In this document: positions 8,101-16,600 of the stretch, piece after piece
Layout: each line of letters opens with the position of its first letter
Position numbering within the stretch: the first letter of the stretch is position 1
Source of the DNA: an uncultured Fenollaria sp.
GTDB lineage: Bacteria > Bacillota > Clostridia > Tissierellales > Peptoniphilaceae
Length of the DNA stretch: 23,674 bases
Direction: 5' to 3'
Assembly: GCF_946221515.1 (NCBI RefSeq)
Contig: NZ_CAMJVK010000028.1
Span: forward strand, 1 to 23,674
Notes under the pieces: model-generated
Told to the model about the DNA's origin: nothing
The model's input: only the letters and a program-made list of their open reading frames with translations
The model's database searches: none
Translations under genes and position numbers: made by a program

Positions 8101-10610
8101 CCAGTCTTAGCCTTGATAGTTGGTTCTGTTATATCAGCATTTGTCTTTCCAGCCTTTGGATTTACATAGAATTTTGTTTCGCCGCTTAATGTTCCTCTGG
8201 CATTTTCACCTGTATGAGTATCATCGTCAGCTAAGAATTTAACTGTTACATATCCATCTGGTTTATCGTCATCTGTATCCGGTGTATTGTCTGGGATGAT
8301 GTCATCAAGTTTATTGTAGTAAACTTTAATGACAGATGTTCCAGGAAGGGCATAGGCACCGTCTTTCGGGCTGATTTCCACACGGTTGAATTCATAGCCG
8401 ACAAATTTTGGTGCTGTGTCTTTTGTATAAACATCAGCAGAGATTTTTTCGCCTTGCTTGCCTTCTTTTTCTGCCGGATATTTATCTACATCTTCAGCTC
8501 TATAGTCATCTTTGATTTCTTTACCAGTTTTTACATCAAGGTATTCAACAGTGGCCTTGCCCGGCAATTTTTCTTCATAATTTGCATAGAAGGTTTCATC
8601 AGCAGTAGACAATGTTTTATCATCTGCTACTGTTTGACCGCTTATTTTAGCTGTTTGCCATTCCTTAAAGTCGGCGTTATCCTTTGTCGGATTGCTTACT
8701 TTTTCTTTAGCATCGGCAAAAGTTGCCTTATCTTTTAGCACATAAACATCTTTTGTTGTATCGGTTGTTATTTGTCCAAAATGACCTTCGTTAGCATCAA
8801 AGGTAACTTTGATATAGTCGTTATCACTTGACTTATCTTCTGTAGTAGCTTTGACTTTATAGACAAACTTGATAGTTGCTGTGGCAGGGTCTACATATTT
8901 TGCATCAGTAGTTGGTTCGATTTCAACCTTGTTGATAGCATAGCCCTTAAATTGTGGAGCTTCGTCTGTAGTTGCTGTAACTGCTTCGTTAAGTTCACCA
9001 AGTTTTTCTGTCTTGTAGTCTTGGCCTTGAATCTTGAATTCATCTTTTAGTAAATCAGTGCCTTTATCATCTACATATTGAATCTTGGCCTTACCTTGGG
9101 TTTGTCCAAAAATAGCATAGAACACTGGATTCTTTCCTGTGAAACCTTTGAAGTTTGAATCTGATAAGGCAGCTTTTAATGCATCTGTAGTAGCATAATC
9201 TGGTGTAACTTCTGTTAAAGTTTGTTTTCCTTCGTTATCTGTTTTAATTTCTTGCGGATTGCGAGGTTCCTCTTTTCCTTCAACTAGCTTCCAACCTTTA
9301 AATGTCAAATTAACATTATTTTTGTTAAGTGTAGGAGCAACTGGATTTGCAGTTGGAAGAGTGATAGTATTTTCTGAGAAAGCACCCTTTAGGTTAGTGT
9401 CAAACTTTTCACCATAGGCAATGGTTGAAGCTTGGCCAATATCTTGTCCAGCTTCTCCACTTTCATTTAACATTCCTACACCTGTGTTGAATTTTACTTC
9501 CAAACCTTCCTTCATTTGGAAACGCCACATGTGGTCGTTGTCACCAACAAGGTTGTAGAAATAAGGTGGGTACTTAGATGTTTTTAAACCACCAGCTTGG
9601 TAATCAAACTTCGTTTCTGTAAATCCTGGTATTTGTCCTTTTGTATTACCTAAAGGTTTGTCAACATTTGCTCCGTTTTCAAATTGTGTATATGATAAAA
9701 ATTGTCCAGACATAACTGGTGTTGATCCTTTAGACCAAAGAACATCATTTGGTGATAAAGAACCATTTGCATCAAATGTTTTCACATCAATTAAATTTCC
9801 ATCTTTATCTTTTTCATCGATGTATCCTTTTGGATAAGTTTGTTTATCAATAATATTACCATATTTATAATTATTATCAAAAATATCAAATATCGCTTCA
9901 GCATTTGTTCCAGTAATAAGTTTTCCTTTAAGAGTTGGCTTTAAGGCGCCTACTGTTGTATCCCACTCTGCTGTATAGACAGGCGATGTTAGTCTTGTTA
10001 CTGCCAAGAAAACTAAATGATATCCATGGTTTGTTCCATTCAACTTTCCAGATGAGAATTTATGCTTAACGTTATATATTACATTTTGTTCTAATTTAAC
10101 AGGAAATGAAACTACTAGTGAAAGTTGATCGTCTCCAACCTTATAATCATCAGTTGTAACAAACTGAAAAGTGGTATTCTTGTCTATCTTCATATCTGCA
10201 GTTGATGTTGCAGCAGTTGTAATATTCGCTGTCGCTACAACGACGTCTGTTCCATTGTCATCTTTAATTAATTCTGCAACATACCCTTTTCCATTAGGTG
10301 GAAAAGCATTGTTCCAGTCATTCCATAGAACACCTGCCCCCCAATTTATTAGCTGACCTGCTCCATCTTGAGTTGGGACAGTATCCGTAATACTCATAGG
10401 CCTAATGGCATATGGATCTTCTACGACTTCTACTGAGTTTGCTGGCAAAGTAACTTTAAGGTAATCTTGGCCATCTATCCTTTCAAACTCATAGTCTAGT
10501 TCTACTAACTCCTCACTAACAGGCCCAGCATTTTGGGCAAAAACTGGAAGTGGAAGAGCTGTCACTATCATAAGAAAGGCTAGAAGCAAACTTATAAATT
10601 TTTTCTTCAT
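2115..10610 (-). CDS. Giant SLH-anchored surface protein with InlB-, MucBP- and CnaB-type modules
   Basis: A 2831-aa secreted protein. It starts at ATG after GGAGG (about 10619-10623). Residues 1-25 are a signal peptide (MKKKF, hydrophobic core, cut near VFA-Q). Residues about 26-420 are unique and probably carry the binding function. MucBP-like modules lie near 503-585 and 680-775. Fourteen copies of a Y-V-K-V-T-F ... W-V-(NP/LK) ... EW-P ... YK module span about 597-1980. Three CnaB-type domains (about 1988-2094, 2101-2200, 2214-2320) each show an N-terminal Lys, a central V-x-E/V-K-E Glu and a terminal T-N-(K/N) Asn, the pattern for internal isopeptide bonds. Three InlB-like repeats follow (2324-2573), then an Asp/Arg-rich linker (about 2574-2620). 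Three SLH domains (about 2625-2772, with GYPDGxFRPN and ITRAE motifs) should bind the pyruvylated secondary wall polymer, and an SLH-like tail follows. It is the second gene of a two-gene operon. The ligand is unknown. Confidence 0.93.
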   Translation of the reverse strand: MKKKFISLLLAFLMIVTALPLPVFAQNAGPVSEELVELDYEFERIDGQDYLKVTLPANSVEVVEDPYAIRPMSITDTVPTQDGAGQLINWGAGVLWNDWNNAFPPNGKGYVAELIKDDNGTDVVVATANITTAATSTADMKIDKNTTFQFVTTDDYKVGDDQLSLVVSFPVKLEQNVIYNVKHKFSSGKLNGTNHGYHLVFLAVTRLTSPVYTAEWDTTVGALKPTLKGKLITGTNAEAIFDIFDNNYKYGNIIDKQTYPKGYIDEKDKDGNLIDVKTFDANGSLSPNDVLWSKGSTPVMSGQFLSYTQFENGANVDKPLGNTKGQIPGFTETKFDYQAGGLKTSKYPPYFYNLVGDNDHMWRFQMKEGLEVKFNTGVGMLNESGEAGQDIGQASTIAYGEKFDTNLKGAFSENTITLPTANPVAPTLNKNNVNLTFKGWKLVEGKEEPRNPQEIKTDNEGKQTLTEVTPDYATTDALKAALSDSNFKGFTGKNPVFYAIFGQTQGKAKIQYVDDKGTDLLKDEFKIQGQDYKTEKLGELNEAVTATTDEAPQFKGYAINKVEIEPTTDAKYVDPATATIKFVYKVKATTEDKSSDNDYIKVTFDANEGHFGQITTDTTKDVYVLKDKATFADAKEKVSNPTKDNADFKEWQTAKISGQTVADDKTLSTADETFYANYEEKLPGKATVEYLDVKTGKEIKDDYRAEDVDKYPAEKEGKQGEKISADVYTKDTAPKFVGYEFNRVEISPKDGAYALPGTSVIKVYYNKLDDIIPDNTPDTDDDKPDGYVTVKFLADDDTHTGENARGTLSGETKFYVNPKAGKTNADITEPTIKAKTGFTVKENDGKWSPKFDKTSTDFITADATYIAQYKDGDDVIPVPDPSNPPEKPEGYVTVTFDLDGKGTTTDTKEFYVNPNKEVEITAPTVKGINNYEQKTGNDAWSPKFVAKAKYDKDTTFVAQYNFTKDVVPQGPGEDKPVVPDNYVKVEFKNGDHGTILKNQITIYWVNPEKEVDLIEKAPLVQANAEYKHTGWDKPLKAKFTTATDITAKYLKKVLDKEPTEDADKYVKVDFKAKTHGKIKDGEKTEYWVLKDETVEIKTPAVEAKTNYAFKEWDPAVQTSYSDNTTHNAVFVYTGEDVVPQPGDDKPDVPDNFVQVVFEKGTNGEFADGATTTYWVNPEKEVTVTAPAVTANDDYKHVAWTYGTKEVKTLESVTDKFTEKKTTITAKYLKKVVTDDPNDTTNYVKVSFSAEKDGKFADGATTTYWVLKDTPVTFDVPSVTANDNYKFIEWKPEVKASYSEDTEHKAQYKEIIVTKDPKDKDYVKVTFDPAAQGTIKKGSAEVWVLKDETIDPTKITPELEVKEKYAFKEWTPAVQTSYSADTKHTVIYKYNGDDVVPQEPGEDKPNVPDNFVKVTFVAGEHGSIANTETYIFWVNPEKQVTLNAPTVTAKEDYKHVAWTYKLKATDTDEKTTSGNNALTTVVDIFTEKETTITAKYKEKVVTTDPGDEDYVKVTFKAEANGKLASNKTETSVWVLKDTDVKVTPPEVTANSGYTFTEWSPAVKTQYGVDTEHEAQYKLKDKVVTEDPNDPDYIKVTFNANGGKIGIEDTKDLWVLKDIATFADAKERVATPTKDKATFKEWQNEASEGTKVADDKILSTDNEIFYAAYTDDAKIIEDPITPQPEDGYVRLTFDATKDGKINGKQTKVIDVLDTLKYSDKDLQDKIESIKAIPNNTTKKFNAWTPAVPADDTAVTEETYTANYVDKDKIIDVTPGTEDEDPDNAYVRFIFNAVGTDKENTKVNGTVKGNAKYAFDVLKGTKFSDNDLQTKINSLKAVAKDYKFIKWTPDVLNDDTLVEAGNVTKHEYTATYEKLEKIIDVTDPTVDPDEDYVRLTFDATKDGKIGDVNGQQTKAIDVLKGTPYTDQELIDKIASIKAIPVKADPNDANNKVADTEMTFDKWTPAVPTTGIVDTATFTASYKKVVPGQEQIDITATKTWQDDKGQTPTFTTPEVKFELWRKAGQAGTEEIVKQATALTNNSVTFSGVDKYDENNVEYTYFVKEVFTNTAEKDNWIVNGEGTLNLTNKLKGDPTDPKNPDDNTDKVAKLTITKVLENEPIVQAQTNGMRRAPKQALKFSFKVTGPYGYTNEFELTAGESKILENLAYGDYKVEEIDSKGYTAEYSKDKETLTMDSPNGSITVTNKNVKSTDPQDPSKPSGQVIDITVKKVWSDVPQGSTTPQVKIELWRKGYDLSNKEYEQKVDEFTTEANNTENEETHKFENLAKHDPSGRDFTYYAVEPNVPANYKATYSTDKLTVTNNYEAPPTPAKEYTVTYAKGADAATGTMNPVTVTENTDHTVLANGFTNEGYTFKGWKVGDTTTIVQPGATINVTADVTLTAQWEKAQIPPTPGTDPTDFTINYYSADSSMGYVSPTSETVEITGGTIDGSTATAYSGYRFVRWTRNGIQVSTDAKFVPTSREAATYIAVFEKVGSVIPPTPSDTFTIHYVARYDDMGWVSRDYEVVENPYGTIMGSTAITRNGYRFVKWVDEYGDTVSRYERFVPYERREAKYFAIFERDYPYDPYYPDHRPDDRPNRPDDRYDRDDRDDRDDHSDRKPGDTRPVLDHEAYMFGYTDGTVRPNGNITRAEAAALVTRLLGIEAYASAAKPNFPDTPSAWYNKAINAAVERGIMKGYPDGRFRPNAPITRAEFTQMISTIDNKPYGVAPFADVVGHWAERPIGSEYQAGRITGYPDGLFRPNAYITRCEAVVILNKIFERNYDELSPINAINAERIKRFIDLAPSFWGYNDMVEATNSHSFKRRVQGRIEEDWVLVK
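4665..8820 (-). repeat. Diverged tandem array of an 80-90-codon module (14 copies)
   Basis: In the SLH protein, modules begin with (Y/F)-(V/I)-(K/R/T)-(V/L)-x-F, carry a central W-V-(NP-E-K or L-K-D) or related block, then an E-W/W-T or F-x-x-W segment, and end with a TAxYK/AQYK strand and an acidic-proline linker (for example VVPQPGDDKPDVPDN). One copy (about 8820-8570) is separated by a MucBP-like domain from the other 13. Copies differ at many positions, so this is an old array with local exchange, not a recent exact duplication. Confidence 0.8.
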
Positions 10611-10630
10611 TTTTTTTCCTCCAATAAATG

Positions 10631-10660
10631 GGATAAAAGAGGGGAGTCCCCCTCTTATCC
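10631..10660 (-). promoter_or_regulatory. Intercistronic 13-bp hairpin between the two giant genes
   Basis: The minus-strand RNA from 10660 to 10631 folds on itself with 13 pairs (two of them G-U) and a 4-base loop. It begins at the last base of the upstream stop codon (TAG 10662-10660) and ends about 7 bases before the GGAGG of the downstream gene. No U run follows, so it does not look like a normal terminator. It could mark an RNase cut site, protect one of the two messages, or modulate initiation of the SLH protein. Confidence 0.6.
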
Positions 10661-13600
10661 TATTTTACAGTCATATTAGCTTCGTTTGGTAAGTATCCAT
10701 CTTTAGAAGCTACTATTTTATATTTTTCGCCTACAACCATGTTTTCTGTTAATATAATTGTTACATTTCCTAAAACATCTGTATATCCATCTGCAATTGG
10801 TTTGTCATCTTTATAGATAATAATCTTAGCTTCTTCAGGATTTGTTGTAACAGAAATGCCTTTTATGCCTTCATGCAAGTTTGCAACTGATAACTTAATT
10901 TGTTCTAGTTGTTTAGGAATTTCAACAATTGGAACTTCTGTTGGATCAGATGTTTTACCTGATTCAGTATCTTCTACAGTTACCTTAACAGGATCTTCAC
11001 CTGGTACAACCTTTGTAGGATCAACTGGGATTTCAAGTTTACCTTCATCGTTAACTTCTACTGGTGTAACGACTGGTTTTCCAGTATCTGGATCTGTCTT
11101 AGGTTGACCATTTTCGTCAAGTTCTGTTGCTGTCCAATCATCTGTGTTTGGATCTTTTTCAGCTTCAACTTTTGTTCCATCTGGAAGTTCAATAATAACC
11201 TTGTCACCATCTGTTGGCACTTTAACTTTAACAGTTTCGTCGCCTTCCTTGATTGGTTCAACTTGTGGCTTTTCAGGCTTATTCTTTTCAACCTTGATCG
11301 TTGTTTCAACAGTTTCTTCTGATCCGTCTGGATAAGTTACCTTGATCTTAACGTCTTTTTCACCAGGTGTATTTGTATCTGGTTTTGTTGGATTACCTTG
11401 GTCATCAACAAATTCGTACTTAGTATCTTTTGGTAAATCATCCTTATTCTTAATAGAATCTTCTGCCTTAGGTTCTTCACCTTGGTTTACAGTTTGTTCT
11501 TGTGGTTCAGCTGTATACTTGTTGCTGTCCTTTTCAGTAGCTCCAACTACTAGAGTTTTATTTTCAAGCGGATAATCATTTCCTCTTGCTTCATTTCCGT
11601 CAACTGTAAATGTTAATGGTTCTCTGTATCCATCAGTAAGGGTAACTACAGTTTCTTTTGCTTTATCGCCGTTATCAACTTTGACCATAGCGATAATGTC
11701 GCTGTATCTAGTTGGCTTACCAGATTTCACATCATAAGTTGTAATGCCTGATAATTTGTCAAGTCCTGTACCTTTTTGAAGGGTTATTCTTACATAACCT
11801 GCAGGTGGATTTGGATTGTCATCAGGATTTGGTACTGGAATGATGTCGTCGGTCAAGTCTTTTACAGCTTTTGCATTTAGAGTAATTGGTGTATTGCCAG
11901 AAACTCTTTCTGTAATCTTAACTGCTTCTTCTCCCTTGTACCAAGTCAAGTCTTTGTATCCTTCAACAGGAACTGCTTGAACCTTGGCATAGACATCTGC
12001 GAATAATACTGTTCCGTCAGCTTTTACATCATAGAATGTTGGTGCATCCGTTGCAGTAAATTTAACTGAATCATCATCTTTTGTTAGATTTACTCTCACA
12101 TAGCCTGGTGGTGTTGGTTTGTTTTCTTCACCAGGTTTTACTGGTATAATAGGGTCTGAGTGAACTGCGCTTGCTGTTAAGGTAATAGCTTCAGTTCCTT
12201 CAACTTTTTCAAGTCCAGTAACAGCTCTGTTGTCTTTGGACCAAGTTAGGTCTTTATAGCCTTGTGCTGCTTGTGCATCAACCTTGCTATAAACATCAGA
12301 GTATCTAACGGTTCCATCTGCTTTTACATCGTAAGTTGTAACAGCATTAGCTGCGAATGTTACTGTGTCGTTGTGACTTAAAGTGACTCTAACATATCCT
12401 TCTGGTGTTTTTTGATTTTCATCGTCAGGATCTGGTACTGGGATGATGTCTTTGTCAGGTACAACTTTTATTGTTGTTGGTCCGACAATTTCGCTTGTTC
12501 CATCTGGATATTCTACCTTAACGTATGGTTTTTGTTCACCAGGTTTTGTTGTATCTGGTTTGTTTGGTGTACCATCTTGGTTAACAAATTCGTACGTAGT
12601 ATCTTCTGGAAGTTTATCCTTGTTCTTAATTGAATCTGCTGGATCAGGTGTATCACCTTGTTTAACTGTTTGATCTTGAACTTCTGGTTTAACTTTTGCT
12701 GTAGCAAAGGCTGTTAATTCAGATGTTTTATCAACAATTGCACGTTGGTCAAGAGCATTTCCGCCCATCTTCCAAGTGATAGGTATAGTGTACTTATCAG
12801 CTGGTGTTGGTTCAGGTGCTCCTAGGATTATAGTTCCGTAAGCAACTTTTGCATCAACTCTGACATCGTAAGAACGTTTGTAATCTTGTACTGATGCTTG
12901 ATCATTTACAAGGGTTACTCTTACATAACCTTCAGGTGTTTCTGTTGTATCTTCATCGCCAGGTTTAACTGGGATGATGTCTTTGTCAGGAACAACTGTA
13001 ATTGTTGTTGGTCCGACGACTTCGCTTGATCCGTCTGGATAAATAACTTTAATGTGTGGTTTTTGTTCGCCAGGTTTACTTGTATCTGGTGTATTAGGTG
13101 TACCATCTTGGTTAACAAATTCGTACTTGGTTCCATCAGGAAGTTTATCTTTGTTAGAGATAGAATCTTCAGCTTTTGGAGTTTGACCTTGTTTTACAGT
13201 TTGATCTTGAACTTCAGGTTCATAAGCTTCGCTATCTTTAAGTTTAGCGAAGGCTGTAAGTGTAGATGTGTCGGCGATTACGCCAAGTTTATCTACTGGG
13301 TTGTTGTTCATCTTCCAAGTGATCGGTGTTGTGTACTTATCATTTGGTTGTGGGTCTGCTGCCCTTAGAAGAACATCGCCGTATTTAATCTTTGCTTCAA
13401 CTTTTACATCGTAAACTTCTTTGTAAGTTTCAACTGATGTCTTGTCATTTACTAATGTTACTCTTACATAGCCTGTTGGTACAGGTGTGTGGTCTGGATC
13501 GTCAACCTTAACGATGTTGTCCTTTGGAACAACGTCCATCTTAGCTGGAACGATCTTTGTTGATTTGTCTGGGAAAGTAACCTTGATCTTCAAATCTTGT

Positions 13601-16600
13601 TTGCCAAGTTTATTTGTATCAGGTGTTACTGGATCGCCATTGTCATCAACAAATTCATAGCCAGTGCCAATAGGCATGTCTTCTTTATTCTTGATAAAGT
13701 CTTTGGCTTCTATTGTTGAACCTTGAATAACTTTTAGATTGTCTCCCTTAGGATCATACTTGCTTGCATCTGTTTGAGTAGCCTTTGGTGTAATTTCTAA
13801 TACTTTTGTATCAGCTTTTACATCGTCCTTAACTAATCTATCAACTGTAATTGCATCCGTACTTTGACCAAGATACCAGGAGATTGGTTTTCTATAATCT
13901 TTTGCCGGATTTACAGTTGTTCTAGCACATAGACTTGAATACTTCACACTTGCAAGAGCTGATTCTCTAATGTCACAAGCTCTCACAGTTCCGTCTTTGT
14001 AAGCTACAGAATCATCATCCATAAACTTAACGCGGATGTATCCCTTAGGAACAGGTGTATTGTCAGGATCTTTTACGTCGATAATATCTTCTCTTGGAAC
14101 GACATTAATCTTCGTATTAACTGTTTCGCTTGATCCATCTGGATAAGTTACCTTAACTGTAACAGGTTGTTCACCAATAGTGCTTGTATCAGGTGTTGTC
14201 TCATTGCCTTGGTTGTCAACAAATTCATAAGTTGTTCCTTCTGGCAATTCTTCTTTGTTGCCAATAGAGTTTTCTGCCTTAGGTGTTTCATCTTTCTTAA
14301 CATCTTGAATTACATCTTTAGGATTATATTTATTTGCATCCTTTAGTGTTGCAGAAACTTTAATTTCTGTATTTACTCCTGGATAGGATGTCATTACAAT
14401 ATCTGATTCACCAATCTTAAAGATTAGTGGAGTTCTGTAGTCGTTTTCAAGTGTGAATGTAGTTTCAGAACCATCTTCTTTTGTAATTTCTTTGATAAGG
14501 TCAGAATATCTTACTGAACCGTCTTTCTTAATATCATAAGCTTTTGTGCCGTTAATTTCTTTTACGCCTGTGTCTTTAACTAATGTTACTCTTACATAAC
14601 CTGCTGGTGGATTTGGATTATCGCCAGGATTTGGTACTGGGATAATGTCCTTTTCGTTGACTGCTTTTGCATAAAGAGTTACAGGTTTATCAATGATTGT
14701 AGCTTCGTTAGCTAGAGTTAATGTTTCATCTGCAGCTTTTTCATACCACTTAAGGTCTTTGTAGCCAGCTTTTTCTTTCGCAATAACTTTAGCTGTTACG
14801 TCTGCGTAACGAACTTTAGCTGCAATTTTTACATCGTAGTAAGTCTTTGCATCTGGTGCTAAGAAGTCTACAGATGTATCATCTTTTTCAAGTGTTACTC
14901 TTGCATATCCCTTTGGTACGTCTGGCAATGTGCCATCGTCACCAGGTTCTACTGGGATGATGTCTCTGTCTTCCTTGTAAGCTGCGTATACAAATGCATT
15001 TGATGTGAATTTCATTCCTGCACTTGGGAAAGCTTGTGTTCCAGCTTTGTCAAGGTACCAAGCTGTAAAGGCCTTTCCTTCTGGTGCCTTTAAGCCTCTT
15101 TCAGCAATGGCAAAGTCGTTTGTTGTTAGGGTATAATCTTTCTTTACATGGAAAGCTGATTTTGTTCCTTTTTCAAACTTACCGCCATTTGCATTAAGTG
15201 TGACTGTTACATATTTATTTGGATCCGGATTTGGTGTTGGACCATTTGGATCATCTGGGTCAAATGGAATTATATTGCCATCTGCCTTGTAGGAAGCGTA
15301 GATAGTTGCATCTTTTGTAAATGCTTTTTCTACATAAGCTGTATTGCCAGCTTTAACTTCAGTCCACTTATCGAATGCCTTGTCAATAGGTGCTTGTAGG
15401 TGAAGTCTTGCATCTTCGAATTCTTCTACCTTTAGAACATGAGTCTTCTTTACATAGAAGGAAGATTTTGTTCCTGGTGCAAACTTTCCACCATTAGCAT
15501 CAAGTGTAACTGTTACATATTTTCTTTCGTCATCTGTCTTTGGTGGATCAGGATTATTTGGATCGTCATCTGGATTTACAGGTGGATTTTCTGGATCAAA
15601 TGGAATTACATCTGTATTTTCATAAAGTGTAGCTTCAGCCCTATTTGATTCAATGCCGTTTACTGTAACGCTAGAAGCGAATACTGTGCCTGGTTTATAC
15701 TTATCTTTAGGGAATGTAACCTTATAGTTTCCTTGTGGATCAGCAAAGACTCTTTCTACAAGAGTATATTCTTTACTTACATCGCCAGTATCTGGATCTG
15801 TCACAGTTTTTACTGTGTAGATTTTAATTAATTCTCCAGGATATTTTGTTTTACCTGAAACTTCAGTAACATTGTTCTTGTTTTCTGCTGTAATTGTTGG
15901 TGCAGCTGGTTGTTCAAATTGAGGAACAGTCTTTTGTGCACCGCTTGGATTAATCATTTCATCAACAGCAACTAATTTAACTATTTGTTTTGGTGATAAA
16001 GCAACATTTAGGTCGACTACAATGATACCACCATTTGCTTCTACTGAAATTCTATCGCCGTCTGGCTTTTGCAATATCCAGGTTGTAACACCTGGCACCT
16101 TGTCTAAAGTGTATTTTTTACCATCAACATTCAAGTAAATATTAGTAGTATCGAAGCTAATATTTGATAAGGTAACAGTGTCTTCGCCTGGATTTGCTTC
16201 GATAGTAGGTGCTGTCGGTGGAATAACGTCCATAGCAACTGCTGTTGCCTTGGATTCCTTCTTGCCTTCTTCAGTTTGAGTTAGGTAAAGTTTTTCATCT
16301 AAGATATTTTTACCAAGATTTTCAGGAATATCAAGGATGAATGAACCGTTGTGGTCTGCCGGTACCTTGAATTCACGTTGAACAGGTAATAGACTGCTAG
16401 CTGGGTCTCTTAGGTAAACTTTAATAGTTGAGCCCGGAATAACCTTTGTAATCTCGATGCGATGAGTGATATTTTTAAATTCACCATCGTGATCGTTTGG
16501 TATTTGTTTTGCATTGTCTTTGCCAAAGCTGTCGATAGAATCAGTTTCTGGTCTATCGACTACTTTAATCTTCCAGTCAGTTTTTTCGGATACGTTGCCG

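Noticed and set aside
10631..10660. Intercistronic hairpin as a transcription terminator
   Set aside because: The stem is strong but no T run follows on the minus strand and the next ribosome site begins almost at once; an operon is more likely.
11056..13368. Several ORFs of 60-104 codons on both strands inside the giant genes
   Set aside because: All are frame shadows of long repetitive coding sequence, with Gln/Lys- or Cys/Phe-rich composition and no ribosome sites.
11280..14330. LPxxT-like motifs (for example LPEGT, LPDGT, LPEDT) as sortase signals
   Set aside because: They sit inside Rib repeats, are not LPxTG, and no hydrophobic segment with a positively charged tail follows at the C-terminus.
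4665..14330. CRISPR array suggested by regular repeats
   Set aside because: Repeats are diverged, coding, hundreds of bases long and in frame; there are no short identical repeats with unique spacers.
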